The notes beneath the pieces are model-generated. The model was not told the origin of the DNA. It ran no database searches and saw only the letters and a list, made by a program, of their open reading frames with translations. Of a stretch of DNA of 64,000 bases, positions 31,429 to 39,769 are shown one piece after another (within the stretch, counting starts at the first letter, position 1; every line of letters begins with the position of its first letter). Location of the stretch: the IMG/VR virus record IMGVR_UViG_3300046804_003859, positions 1 through 64,000 of that record; one strand, 5' to 3'. Source of the DNA: a virus. The translations under genes and the position numbers were made by a program.

Positions 31429-32510
31429 TTACAGACGCATATTTACAACATGAGCTGTTAAAGACAGCCATGGAAGCTACCGATAATTATCTAGCAATTA
31501 AAAAGAAAGCTATGGATGCTAAGATGGCTACTAACGCCATGATCCATGATTTTTCTTATCATATGACTATTGCTCATGATGCATTACAATCATTAGGTGT
31601 ATTAGATCAGCATGAAGATTACATGAAAAACCATGTAGATGATATGCTTAAACTACATGGCCATAAAGATGCTACTATTGGTGATTTACCATACGCTCAT
31701 GTTCCTAAAGCTGATTTTGGTGAGGTAGAAGAATCCGTTCAGGATAAGATGTATGCAAGGCATCAAGCATTAAGAAAAGCAAGCGGTCTACCACATCCAG
31801 ATTATTACAAAGAATTAAAGACTACTTTTGATTTACCCCATCAAGAGCGTATGGCTAAAACTGCTGAGTTAAAGAAAAAGTATAATGTTAAAGAAAACGC
31901 ATTATCATTTAGTAGCTTTATAAAAGAAGAAAATGAAAGCGAAGAAGAGACTATATCTGAAGAAGATATTGATGAAATCGTTAATAATCTCACGTGGGAA
32001 GACATCGCTGATCTCTACGAAGACGATGAATTGGTTGACGATGCCGAATCGGAAGAAGAAGACGAGGATGACGAAGAGGAAGATGAAGAGCATGTAAAAG
32101 AAGAATATCTAGACGAAAAACTTTCTGCACAAGCTCGCCTAAAGAAACGTCAAGCATTCGCTAGATTTAGAGGTAAAAGAAACGTAGCGCGTGGTATGAA
32201 ACTACGTCGTGCTTCTTCTATGAATGTGTTAAAGAAAAGAGCGGTACTAGCTGCACGTCGCGCGGTTTACAAACGTTTCTTACGTGGAAGAGACAAGTCT
32301 ACTCTATCTGCAGCAGAAAAGGATAGAATTGAGCAACAAGTATCTAGAATGAAGTTTATTCAAGCTGCCATTGCTACTAAAATGCTTCCTAAAATGAGAG
32401 ATATAGAGCAGAAAAGATTAGCAAGCTTTAGAACTAAATCATCTGCACCTAAGATGAGACCTTCTAAAGCACCTAAATTAAAGCCCTCTAAGGCGCCGAA
32501 GAAAAGATGA
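31425..32510 (+). CDS. Head core/internal virion protein with acidic middle and basic C-terminus
   Basis: The 361-residue protein has a helical N-terminal part, then ALSFSSFIKEENESEE (a CTS-like motif inside the chain), an acidic run (about residues 170-225, mostly Glu and Asp) and a very basic, Arg/Lys-rich C-terminal 130 residues ending in SKAPKLKPSKAPKKR. This charge layout is that of T4-like scaffold-core and internal proteins. The basic half could condense DNA and the acidic half could be removed by protease. Start overlaps the Dps stop by four bases. Confidence 0.65.
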   Translation: MITDAYLQHELLKTAMEATDNYLAIKKKAMDAKMATNAMIHDFSYHMTIAHDALQSLGVLDQHEDYMKNHVDDMLKLHGHKDATIGDLPYAHVPKADFGEVEESVQDKMYARHQALRKASGLPHPDYYKELKTTFDLPHQERMAKTAELKKKYNVKENALSFSSFIKEENESEEETISEEDIDEIVNNLTWEDIADLYEDDELVDDAESEEEDEDDEEEDEEHVKEEYLDEKLSAQARLKKRQAFARFRGKRNVARGMKLRRASSMNVLKKRAVLAARRAVYKRFLRGRDKSTLSAAEKDRIEQQVSRMKFIQAAIATKMLPKMRDIEQKRLASFRTKSSAPKMRPSKAPKLKPSKAPKKR

Positions 32511-32914
32511 AAACGTTTTTTCTATTAAGAGAAGAACAAACATGTCCAGTAGCTACTATGGATGTGCATGTTAATGTAAAAAATCGTCAACATGCTATTG
32601 ACGAATATCATTATGGTCCTGCTAATCCTCATGAACCGGAAGACCATTGGCAAAAGTTAGCTGATATCTGGAGTATAGATTTAGATACTGCTAAGACTAT
32701 GAAGTGTGAAAACTGTGCTGCTTTTGATATTTCAGATAAAATGAGATCCTGTATTGAAAAAGGTATAGTAGGTGATACTAAAGGTTCCAGTGCCATGGCT
32801 ACTATAGAAAAAGCTGATTTAGGTTATTGTAATCTTTTACACTTTAAATGTGCAGGTTCAAGAACTTGTGCATTATGGTTAACTAACGGACCAATAGACG
32901 ACGAAGACCTATAA
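32507..32914 (+). CDS. Cysteine-rich protein, HiPIP-like Fe-S candidate
   Basis: The 135-residue protein starts MKTFFLLREEQTCPV (CTS-like). It has MKCENCAAFDISDKMRSC near residues 66-82 and LGYCNLLHFKCAGSRTCALW at the end; the CxxCxxF...C...C..W arrangement recalls high-potential iron-sulfur proteins. Seven cysteines in all. A [4Fe-4S] or zinc site is likely but unproven. It overlaps the previous stop by four bases. Confidence 0.55.
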   Translation: MKTFFLLREEQTCPVATMDVHVNVKNRQHAIDEYHYGPANPHEPEDHWQKLADIWSIDLDTAKTMKCENCAAFDISDKMRSCIEKGIVGDTKGSSAMATIEKADLGYCNLLHFKCAGSRTCALWLTNGPIDDEDL

Positions 32915-33531
32915 TGCTTTTTATTGTCGATAACTATTTTGATTTCGACTTAAGTATAAAACAAGCAATTGATTCAGAAAAAATTAACGAATATAATGTA
33001 CGGTATTTTGATAATGATGGGTTTGAATTATCTAAATTAGAACAAGAATATTATAGAGAAAACAATATACATTTAGAAGACTGTTTAAATCATTTAGGTT
33101 GTCAGAAACAATGGATTAAATGTGAACATGACAAACTAAAGGTAGATCATAGTTTACTGTTACAGCGTTACAATTTTACAGAACAAGCAAGAGAACAATT
33201 AGAATTTCATAAAAAACAGTTTCCTGAGTTAAATAAATATCTTAGATTAAGACCTAAATGGGGTTTAGATTTTTCTTTAGAATATTACGATCATAAACAT
33301 GCAATAGAAGTACTTCATATTGAGTTAGATTATAACGATTATAATATTGCTTTAGAAATAAAAGAAAGATTAGAAAGAAGAATACTTAATACTGATTGGG
33401 TTGATTTTACCGATAGTCTTAAGTTTAAAAAAGCTCAGTGGGAAAGCTTACCTGGTATGGAACAGAATGATTGGAAAGCTAGGCACTGGGGTTTACAAAA
33501 AGCAGAATTTACACAAAAAGCATTTCAATGA
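32914..33531 (+). CDS. Conserved hypothetical late protein
   Basis: The 205-residue protein (MLFIVDNYFDFDLSIKQAID start) is rich in aromatic and acidic residues, with LRLRPKWGLDFSLEYYDHKHAIEVLHIELD in the middle and LPGMEQNDWKARHWGLQKAEF at the end. Similar proteins occur next to structural genes of marine T4-like phages. No function recognised. It begins at the stop of the cysteine-rich gene and ends four bases inside the next. Confidence 0.6.
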   Translation: MLFIVDNYFDFDLSIKQAIDSEKINEYNVRYFDNDGFELSKLEQEYYRENNIHLEDCLNHLGCQKQWIKCEHDKLKVDHSLLLQRYNFTEQAREQLEFHKKQFPELNKYLRLRPKWGLDFSLEYYDHKHAIEVLHIELDYNDYNIALEIKERLERRILNTDWVDFTDSLKFKKAQWESLPGMEQNDWKARHWGLQKAEFTQKAFQ

Positions 33532-34073
33532 AAACATTTTTAAAATTAAGAACAGAGCTTGCTGAAGCTGTTTGGGACCAGCCTAACCCTAACAAGGGTA
33601 AAGGTGGTAAAATGTCACCAGCACAAAAAGCAGAAGCTAAAAGAAGAGCTAAGGCCGCCGGTCGCCCTTATCCTAATTTAGTAGACAATATGGCAGCAAT
33701 GAAAGAAGATTGCGAATATTGTCCTGAAGAAGATGAATATGGAATTGTTGAAGAGTATTTTGAATCTACTGGTGATGAATTATATGAAGACTGGGGTGAA
33801 CTAGAAGAGGAAGATAACGCAGGTAAAAAACTTGGTAAGCCTTTTCTTACTCCAGGCGGACCTAAAAAACGAGCGGTTTACGTTAAAAATGAAAAAGGTA
33901 ATGTAGTAAAGGTAAGCTTCGGTGATCCTAACTTATCAATTAAGAGAGATGATCCGGAAAGAAGAAAGAGCTTTAGAGCTCGACACAATTGCGATAACCC
34001 AGGACCTCGTTGGAAAGCGAGATACTGGAGCTGCAAGTATTGGTCAAACACTCCAGTATCAAAACTAGACTAG
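33528..34073 (+). CDS. Internal virion protein with capsid-targeting-like N-terminus
   Basis: The 181-residue protein starts MKTFLKLRTELAEAVW; LAE|A fits the gp21 cleavage rule (L/I)xE. It continues with KMSPAQKAEAKRRAKAAGRPYPNLVDN, an acidic stretch, and ends SFRARHNCDNPGPRWKARYW, a motif repeated in many T4-like late proteins. The Arg/Lys-rich ends suggest nucleic-acid contact. Internal head protein is the best guess. Confidence 0.65.
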   Translation: MKTFLKLRTELAEAVWDQPNPNKGKGGKMSPAQKAEAKRRAKAAGRPYPNLVDNMAAMKEDCEYCPEEDEYGIVEEYFESTGDELYEDWGELEEEDNAGKKLGKPFLTPGGPKKRAVYVKNEKGNVVKVSFGDPNLSIKRDDPERRKSFRARHNCDNPGPRWKARYWSCKYWSNTPVSKLD

Positions 34074-34082
34074 GAAATAAAA

Positions 34083-35108
34083 ATGGATAAAGAGTTACAA
34101 AAAGCTATTTTAGCTGTTATGCTAAAAAAAGATACTCAGGTAGATGAGGCTAAAAAGCCACTGCATCCAAATCAGCAGAAGCTAGATGTTCATGAGCCTG
34201 AAAAAGATGAGCTGACGGCTAAAGATTTCGAAATGCTTCGCGCTGGTAAAAAAGCCAAGCCGATGAAAGAGGAAGAAGAGCTTGATGAAGCAAGATTTAA
34301 AAAAGGCGAAGATGTAGGTAAGCCTGGTAAAAATTTTGCTAAGATTGCTAAAGCAGCCGCCGCTAGATACGGTTCGGAAGAAGCTGGTAAACGTGTTGCT
34401 GGTGCTGTACTTAAAAAAGTATTAGCTAAAGAAGATGTTGACTATACAGATGAAGAAATTGAACAGGTATTAGAAAATTTTGATCAATTAGATGAAGCAG
34501 GTATGCCATCTAGCGTGGCTCGTCATAAGCAAAATATTGCTAATATGAGCGATAAAGAATTTGCTCAAAAATATAGCCATTTAGATACAAAAGGTTTAAG
34601 ATCCATGGCTTGGAGTCATATGGGTACTAAACGCGGCGGCCCTGGTACACCTGGTCATGAGCATTATGTAAATAAAATGGCTAAAGGCAAGGCTCAGTTA
34701 GCAAATGAAGAAGTAGAATTTGATAATGATGCAGATGAAACCATTTTAGTACATACTCCTATTGAATTCGAATTAAAAGAATCGTATAATTTTGGTGATT
34801 ATTTGACTGCAGCTAAGTCAATTGTTGGGGAAGATAATGCTATTGAGTTAGCTAACGAAGCGTTTAAAAATCAAGATACTAATATCTTTGTAGAACAGTT
34901 CGTACGCTCAGACATCGAAGCTAAAGTAAAAGCTCATGAAAAAATGGGTCACAAAGTCTCTACGCCTAAATATAGTACCAAGAGTGGCCAACCCCATGCG
35001 GAGTATGTAGTTACAGATAAAGAGGGTATGCGCCGTAAGTATATTCACCACGGATCCAATAGAAAGATGGAAAATATGGGTCCTGTTGGTAAAAGAGACG
35101 AAGAATAA
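34083..35108 (+). CDS. Probable multi-segment internal head protein with protease sites
   Basis: The 341-residue protein contains several D-E-A sites: TQVDEAKK, EELDEARFKKGED and QLDEAGMPSS, of the (L/V)xE|A form cut by T4 prohead protease gp21. Between them are basic segments such as KKGEDVGKPGKNFAKIAKAA and AGKRVAGAVLKKVLAK, which match internal proteins of marine T4-like phages. Cleavage would release short basic peptides inside the head. Good Shine-Dalgarno not obvious (aggaaataaaa). Confidence 0.6.
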   Translation: MDKELQKAILAVMLKKDTQVDEAKKPLHPNQQKLDVHEPEKDELTAKDFEMLRAGKKAKPMKEEEELDEARFKKGEDVGKPGKNFAKIAKAAAARYGSEEAGKRVAGAVLKKVLAKEDVDYTDEEIEQVLENFDQLDEAGMPSSVARHKQNIANMSDKEFAQKYSHLDTKGLRSMAWSHMGTKRGGPGTPGHEHYVNKMAKGKAQLANEEVEFDNDADETILVHTPIEFELKESYNFGDYLTAAKSIVGEDNAIELANEAFKNQDTNIFVEQFVRSDIEAKVKAHEKMGHKVSTPKYSTKSGQPHAEYVVTDKEGMRRKYIHHGSNRKMENMGPVGKRDEE

Positions 35109-35118
35109 GGAGAATTAA

Positions 35119-35946
35119 ATGTCTTCATGGGGCAATTTAGATAATGTTACTGCAGCCGGCACCGTTACTTCTTATACAGGTAACTCGCGTGTAAACGGTT
35201 CCAGTACTTACTTCACTTCCAATATTAAGGAAGGTGATTATTTAATTATTACTGGTACTAAGTTCCAAGTAGGGACTGTGACATCAGATACAGTTCTAGA
35301 TCTTACTAGCAATGGTAAGTCTGCATCTGGTGCTACTGCTTATGTTCAGCAAGGACCAAAATATATTGCTAACATAGCTACTACTGAAAATGTTTATACT
35401 ATTCAGAATGTTTATGGTATTGATAGAAATGAAATTGGTGTACCTGAGAACAAGGCTAGAGGTATTTCACACACTGGCTGGACTCACTACAATACATACA
35501 CAACATCTCAAGGTGAGACAAGATATAAAACAGAGACTATTGTAGCTATGTCGAAGAACTTTGCATCTAACGCATCTGGTACTTTATTTGGTACAGGCGC
35601 TGGTACTGATGCAAGCGATGACACTGTAGCAGCAGATTATTTACTCTACTTCACAACTCAACCAGCAGATACATCTAATACTGCCGGTGGTTCTGCAAGA
35701 CTGGTAACTGTAGCAACTTCTGAGCCTACTGGCGCTACATTGACATACCAGTGGTACAAGCGTGATAACGTCAGCGATACCAGCTACGCAACAGTTAGCC
35801 AGCCAGGTGTAACAGGTACAACATCTAATACTCTGGTAATTGCTAACGTTTCTAACGTCAGTGGTAATATCTTCAGATTAACCATCTCTGGCGACGGCGG
35901 TGCTGACGATAATACATCTACAGCAGTGACAGTAACAGCAACTTAA
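35119..35946 (+). CDS. Virion decoration protein with Ig-like domain
   Basis: The 275-residue protein has an N-terminal domain (SSWGNLDNVTAAGTVTSYTG) of a kind found in marine T4-like virion proteins and a C-terminal Ig-like domain (about residues 180-275) with LTYQWYKRDN and LVIANVSNVSGNIFRL, the W and the tyrosine-corner equivalents. Ig domains on phage surfaces (like T4 Hoc) bind carbohydrates weakly. A strong Shine-Dalgarno (aaggaga) marks it as well translated. Capsid or tail placement is not certain. Confidence 0.75.
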   Translation: MSSWGNLDNVTAAGTVTSYTGNSRVNGSSTYFTSNIKEGDYLIITGTKFQVGTVTSDTVLDLTSNGKSASGATAYVQQGPKYIANIATTENVYTIQNVYGIDRNEIGVPENKARGISHTGWTHYNTYTTSQGETRYKTETIVAMSKNFASNASGTLFGTGAGTDASDDTVAADYLLYFTTQPADTSNTAGGSARLVTVATSEPTGATLTYQWYKRDNVSDTSYATVSQPGVTGTTSNTLVIANVSNVSGNIFRLTISGDGGADDNTSTAVTVTAT

Positions 35947-35952
35947 TAAAAT

Positions 35953-36399
35953 ATGGCAGATTCTAAAGTAAGTGAATTAACATCCGCTACCTCCGTTGGG
36001 GGTAGCGATTTGTTATACCTAGTGCAATCTAACACTAGTAAAAAAGTAACCGCAGATGTATTGTTCGATAATATAGCTAATTCTACCCTTAAAGGTACTA
36101 TTAGTTTAGATTCTTCCGTTCAAACTCTTGCTGCTGCTGGTATAGTAAATATTACTAATACTATCACTCATCTATCTACAGATGCTACTAATGGTAGTTT
36201 ATCTATTCCTGCAGGTGGAACCAATCAATTAAAAATTATAACTATGATTGCTACTTCTGGTGGCACTTATACTTTAATTGGTAATGTAGCGGGTTCTGCT
36301 AATGTTATCTTTAATCAAGTTGGTGATACTGCTACTATGTTATATACTAACAGCAAATGGCATGTCATCGGGGGAACGGCTAACGTAAGTTATCCTTAA
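35953..36399 (+). CDS. Fibre/neck type beta-rich virion protein
   Basis: The 148-residue protein starts MADSKVSELTSATSVGGSDL, a form common at the attachment end of phage tail fibres (LxxLxxxxSxxxxDxxxxV), followed by a beta domain (TYTLIGNVAGSANVIFNQVG). No S74 or other processing domain is present. It follows the Ig-like gene after six bases and probably joins a short fibre or decoration structure. Confidence 0.65.
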   Translation: MADSKVSELTSATSVGGSDLLYLVQSNTSKKVTADVLFDNIANSTLKGTISLDSSVQTLAAAGIVNITNTITHLSTDATNGSLSIPAGGTNQLKIITMIATSGGTYTLIGNVAGSANVIFNQVGDTATMLYTNSKWHVIGGTANVSYP

Positions 36400-36400
36400 A

Positions 36401-36793
36401 ATGAGATTTGAATTGACTGAAGAAAATTTTACTTTATACGCCATCAAACATTATGATAATCCAGCTTGTAATGGTATTGCAGAATTTGAAGATGATTTAA
36501 AAAGATTTAGATATTTAAAACGGTTATTTAGAAAATATACTGCAGGTAAAGGTCTTAAAGAAAGACTTATTGTTAATCACCTAGTAGTAATTTACAATTT
36601 ATTTGGACCTGAAGCTGCCACTAGAATGCTTTTTTTTAAAATAGAAAAAAAGTACTGGTCGCAGCTTAAAACTTTTTTAGTATTCTTAAGTTTTATGCCA
36701 GTAGGGTTTGTAGTTGAAACACAAGAAGAAATTATTCAAGGTTATGAAATACCGTTGGATGAAAAGGTTTCAGAAGCGCTAAAGAAAATATGA
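36401..36793 (+). CDS. Conserved T4-like late hypothetical protein
   Basis: The 130-residue protein is helical (FEDDLKRFRYLKRLFRKYTAGKGLKERLIVNHLVVIYNLFG) and resembles a protein found beside structural genes in marine T4-like phages. Function unknown. It overlaps the next gene by four bases, so the pair is coupled. Confidence 0.65.
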   Translation: MRFELTEENFTLYAIKHYDNPACNGIAEFEDDLKRFRYLKRLFRKYTAGKGLKERLIVNHLVVIYNLFGPEAATRMLFFKIEKKYWSQLKTFLVFLSFMPVGFVVETQEEIIQGYEIPLDEKVSEALKKI

Positions 36794-37320
36794 CTCGATT
36801 TGTTGACTCACTTATAGCTTATCGCATACTACGTATGCTAACTACTCCTTTTGAGGATACAGACGCATACCGTTTAGGTATCATCGATGCAAAAGGCAAA
36901 GAGCTTAAAAAAATGAGTCAGTTAAATTCTGCTGACGAAAAAGATGCATATTCTATTTTACATAGAATGATTTTTAGAATAAAACGTATTATTGAAAAAG
37001 TACCTTTAGAAAATAAAAAGCTAGTTTCTTTTACAGCAGCATTGGCATTAATTAAAGAAAACTACTATAATACTAATGAACCTTTAGATTTAGAACTTCA
37101 ATATTTTAAAAAACTTGATCAACAGTTACTAGAAGAAGACATTCAAGTTACTAAAAAGTTTTTAAATGAGAATTATACTTTAACGTTTATGCAGTTTTAT
37201 GAAGAGGCACCAGCTAACAATGCTAGTGCAACTCCAGGTATAGCAGGATTTACACCGGATACTATTGGTGTTAAAAAGAAGAGTAAAAAACCATTATTGT
37301 TTAGAAGACGTGAGGTTTAA
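36790..37320 (+). CDS. Conserved T4-like late virion protein
   Basis: The 176-residue protein (FVDSLIAYRILRMLTTPFED start, then TDAYRLGIIDAKGKEL) resembles a late protein of marine T4-like phages. Near residue 137 it has FMQFYEEAPANN, a CTS-like motif with a possible processing site, and a basic end (KKKSKKPLLFRRREV). Processing to a C-terminal basic peptide is possible. It abuts the next gene with no spacer. Confidence 0.6.
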   Translation: MTRFVDSLIAYRILRMLTTPFEDTDAYRLGIIDAKGKELKKMSQLNSADEKDAYSILHRMIFRIKRIIEKVPLENKKLVSFTAALALIKENYYNTNEPLDLELQYFKKLDQQLLEEDIQVTKKFLNENYTLTFMQFYEEAPANNASATPGIAGFTPDTIGVKKKSKKPLLFRRREV

Positions 37321-37689
37321 ATGTTAAAAGCACTTTTTGACTTGTTTAAAACTAAGCAAGAGGAAAAACAGCCTGAGGCACCAGCACAAGTTGTTAAAGA
37401 ACCTGCTGTAGTAATAGAACCTGTAGTAGAAATAAAACCTACAGAGCCTGAACCACCCATTTTATCTGAGGTAATAGAACCTGCTCCTCCTCCTAGTCAA
37501 TGGAGCCCTGTTCCTGATACAGCTCCTAACATAGTAATAGATGTACCTGTTGAAATAAAAATTCCAACAGTAGAAGCAGCCTTTATCGCTGAACCGATTA
37601 CTGTGAAAGATGAAGTCGTGGTAGAGGTAGAAAAGAAACCTAAAAGAGGTAGACCTAAAACAGGTAAACCTAAAACTAAGAAAAAGTAA
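37321..37689 (+). CDS. Low-complexity Pro/Glu/Val protein with AT-hook
   Basis: The 122-residue protein is made of Pro-Glu-Val-Ile repeats (residues 15-100) and ends KKPKRGRPKTGKPKTKKK, an AT-hook (RGRP core) in a lysine-rich tail. The tail would bind the minor groove of AT-rich DNA such as this genome. The extended acidic part may be a spacer or processed segment. Composition is unlike typical enzymes; a structural or internal role is likely. Confidence 0.65.
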   Translation: MLKALFDLFKTKQEEKQPEAPAQVVKEPAVVIEPVVEIKPTEPEPPILSEVIEPAPPPSQWSPVPDTAPNIVIDVPVEIKIPTVEAAFIAEPITVKDEVVVEVEKKPKRGRPKTGKPKTKKK

Positions 37690-38045
37690 TGGAAGCGATC
37701 ATGGCACGTACTGGTGCAGAAGAATCTGCAAGAATTATTGTACTTGAAAGTCAAGTTACAACAATTAACGCTAATGTAGAAAAGTTAGAAAAGAAAATCG
37801 ATTCTAACTACGTTACTTTACATGAAAGAATCAGCGGTCTACGTGATGATTTACATAACAGTATCGAAGTAAAGCACGATAAAGTAATGGAAAAGTTAGA
37901 AGAACAGTCAAGGGCTAGTTCTTCTCAACACGCAGCTATAGCTCAAAAAGTTCAGTCTTTAGAAAAATGGAGATGGATGATTATGGGTGCTGCTATTGTA
38001 GTCGGTTACGTATTAGCTCATATTAAATTGGACAAATTGTTCTAG
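37689..38045 (+). CDS. Coiled-coil protein with C-terminal membrane anchor (XhlA-like)
   Basis: The 118-residue protein has a long heptad coiled coil (residues 15-90, VTTINANVEKLEKKIDSN) and one C-terminal transmembrane segment (WMIMGAAIVVGYVLAHIKL). Small phage proteins of this form, such as XhlA, help lysis, but the identity is not certain. ATG 37689 overlaps the previous stop; ATG 37701 is an alternative start. A terminator follows after about 30 bases. Confidence 0.6.
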   Translation: MEAIMARTGAEESARIIVLESQVTTINANVEKLEKKIDSNYVTLHERISGLRDDLHNSIEVKHDKVMEKLEEQSRASSSQHAAIAQKVQSLEKWRWMIMGAAIVVGYVLAHIKLDKLF

Positions 38046-38073
38046 TATTTTTTAACAAAATACACTATAATAA

Positions 38074-38094
38074 AGCCTCTCTGGAGGCTTTTTT
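38074..38094 (+). terminator. Rho-independent terminator ending the late block
   Basis: AGCCTC (38074-38079) pairs with GAGGCT (38084-38089) around TCTG, followed by six T. It closes the late structural block just before the primase gene. A TATAAT at 38066-38071 just before it lacks a good -35. Confidence 0.9.
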
Positions 38095-38099
38095 CATCT

Positions 38100-39098
38100 A
38101 TGTCCCTTTTCCTTGACCAGAAGTATCTATCATTAATAAGTAACCGTCTACCTTTGTTTAAACGCAAAGACGACTTTCTTTACAATTGTCGTTGTATTAT
38201 TTGTGGTGATTCAGTTAAAAAGCGTCATAAAGCTAGAGGGTATTTCTTTAAGTATAAAAATGAGCTAAGATACAAATGTCATAACTGTGATGCATCTATG
38301 TCATTTGGTGGTTTCTTAAAAACGTTCGATAGTAATTTACACACACAATACAGGTTAGAGAAATATTCAGAAGGTCATACACCACAGCAGACCCCTGAAT
38401 TAGTTTTTGAAGAGCCTAAGTTCTTATCTAAAGATGAAAAGCTAATAGATAGATTATTAGATCGGTTAGATACTTTACCGGTAGATAATGAAGGTGTTCA
38501 GTTTTGTATTAAGAGACAAATACCTAAAGATAAATTTAAACAAATATATTTTATAAACAATGTTAAAGATATTGTCCAACTTAATGATAAGTATAAAGAA
38601 AGCATCAAAGGTGAAGAACCCAGAATCGTACTACCATTTTTTGACGAAGCTGGGCAACTAACCGGGGTAACTTGTAGAGCATTAAGAGGTGAAGCTCTTC
38701 GATATATAACAGTAAAGATTAAAGATGAAGTACCACTTATCTTTGGTTTAAATGAACTTAATAAAGATAAACCAGTATATGTTGTAGAAGGCCCGCTAGA
38801 TAGTTTATTTTTATCAAATAGTATTGCAGTAGCTGGTACTGCTTTAAGTAAAACATCTAACTTACTTAAAGATATAGTATTTGTATACGATAACCAGCCA
38901 AGAAATAAAGAACTTTGTAAGATAGTTGAGAAAAGTATTAACGCTGGTAATAAAATAGTTATCTGGCCTCAGCATATTGAAGAAAAAGATATAAATGATA
39001 TGGTGATAGCTGGTCATAACGTAAAGAAGATAATTGAGAATAATACCTGGCAGGGTCTATCTGCTAAGGCAAAATTTATTGCATGGAAGAGGTGTTGA
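38100..39098 (+). CDS. 61: DNA primase, T4 gp61-like
   Basis: The 332-residue protein (T4 gp61 has 342) has an N-terminal zinc ribbon with CRCIICGDS and YKCHNC, and a TOPRIM region with VYVVEGPLDSLFL (the conserved glutamate) and FVYDNQPRNKE (the aspartate pair region). It makes RNA primers together with helicase gp41. It begins just after the terminator; no promoter is clear. Confidence 0.95.
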   Translation: MSLFLDQKYLSLISNRLPLFKRKDDFLYNCRCIICGDSVKKRHKARGYFFKYKNELRYKCHNCDASMSFGGFLKTFDSNLHTQYRLEKYSEGHTPQQTPELVFEEPKFLSKDEKLIDRLLDRLDTLPVDNEGVQFCIKRQIPKDKFKQIYFINNVKDIVQLNDKYKESIKGEEPRIVLPFFDEAGQLTGVTCRALRGEALRYITVKIKDEVPLIFGLNELNKDKPVYVVEGPLDSLFLSNSIAVAGTALSKTSNLLKDIVFVYDNQPRNKELCKIVEKSINAGNKIVIWPQHIEEKDINDMVIAGHNVKKIIENNTWQGLSAKAKFIAWKRC

Positions 39099-39769
39099 TG
39101 TACCAAGTACAACTTATATCATATTCACAACCAGATGTTTATTTTGTTGAAAATACAACTGAGTTAGTAGCTTTTTGTGCACGAGTTTCTAACCCTTCTA
39201 ATCAAATAAACGGACATACATCTGAAAAATTAATTAAATATCTCATTGAACATCAGCACTGGTCACCACTTGAAATGGTGAGTATGTGTTTAGAGATAGT
39301 GACAACTAGAGATATAGCAAGACAGATTCTTAGACATAGAAGTTTTAGTTTTCAAGAATTTAGTCAGCGTTATGCTAACCCAGTACAAGAATTAGAGTTT
39401 GTTACTCGAGAAGCTAGACTACAAGACACCAAGAATCGTCAAAATAGTATTGAAGTAGATGATAACGAATTACAAGACTGGTGGCTTAAGCAGCAAGAGT
39501 CAGTTATCGAAAATGTAAAGAGCATATATAAGGAATCTATCGAGCGAGGCATAGCTAAAGAACAAGCTAGAGCCATCTTACCAGAGGGTTTAACACTCTC
39601 AAGACTTTATATGAACGGAACGCTACGTTCCTGGATACATTATATACAGTTGCGATCTGCTAACGGCACACAAAAAGAACATATGCTAATTGCACGAGAA
39701 TGTGCAAAGGTTATAGCATCCGTATTTCCACTTGCTAAGGATTTTATAGACAAAGATGTGGCTACTTAA
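39098..39769 (+). CDS. thyX: Flavin-dependent thymidylate synthase ThyX
   Basis: The ThyX signature RHRSFSFQEFSQRY lies near residues 78-91, and the C-terminal arginine/serine motif region (LRSWIHYIQLRSANGTQKEH) fits. It methylates dUMP with FAD and CH2-THF. The ATG at 39098 overlaps the primase stop. With NrdA/NrdB, thioredoxin and dCMP deaminase it forms the nucleotide-synthesis group. The 223-residue length is normal. Confidence 0.95.
   Translation: MYQVQLISYSQPDVYFVENTTELVAFCARVSNPSNQINGHTSEKLIKYLIEHQHWSPLEMVSMCLEIVTTRDIARQILRHRSFSFQEFSQRYANPVQELEFVTREARLQDTKNRQNSIEVDDNELQDWWLKQQESVIENVKSIYKESIERGIAKEQARAILPEGLTLSRLYMNGTLRSWIHYIQLRSANGTQKEHMLIARECAKVIASVFPLAKDFIDKDVAT

Noticed and set aside
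38066-38071. TATAAT before the primase gene as a promoter
   Set aside because: There is no -35 at 16-18 bases, and the box runs into the terminator stem, so it is not listed as a promoter.
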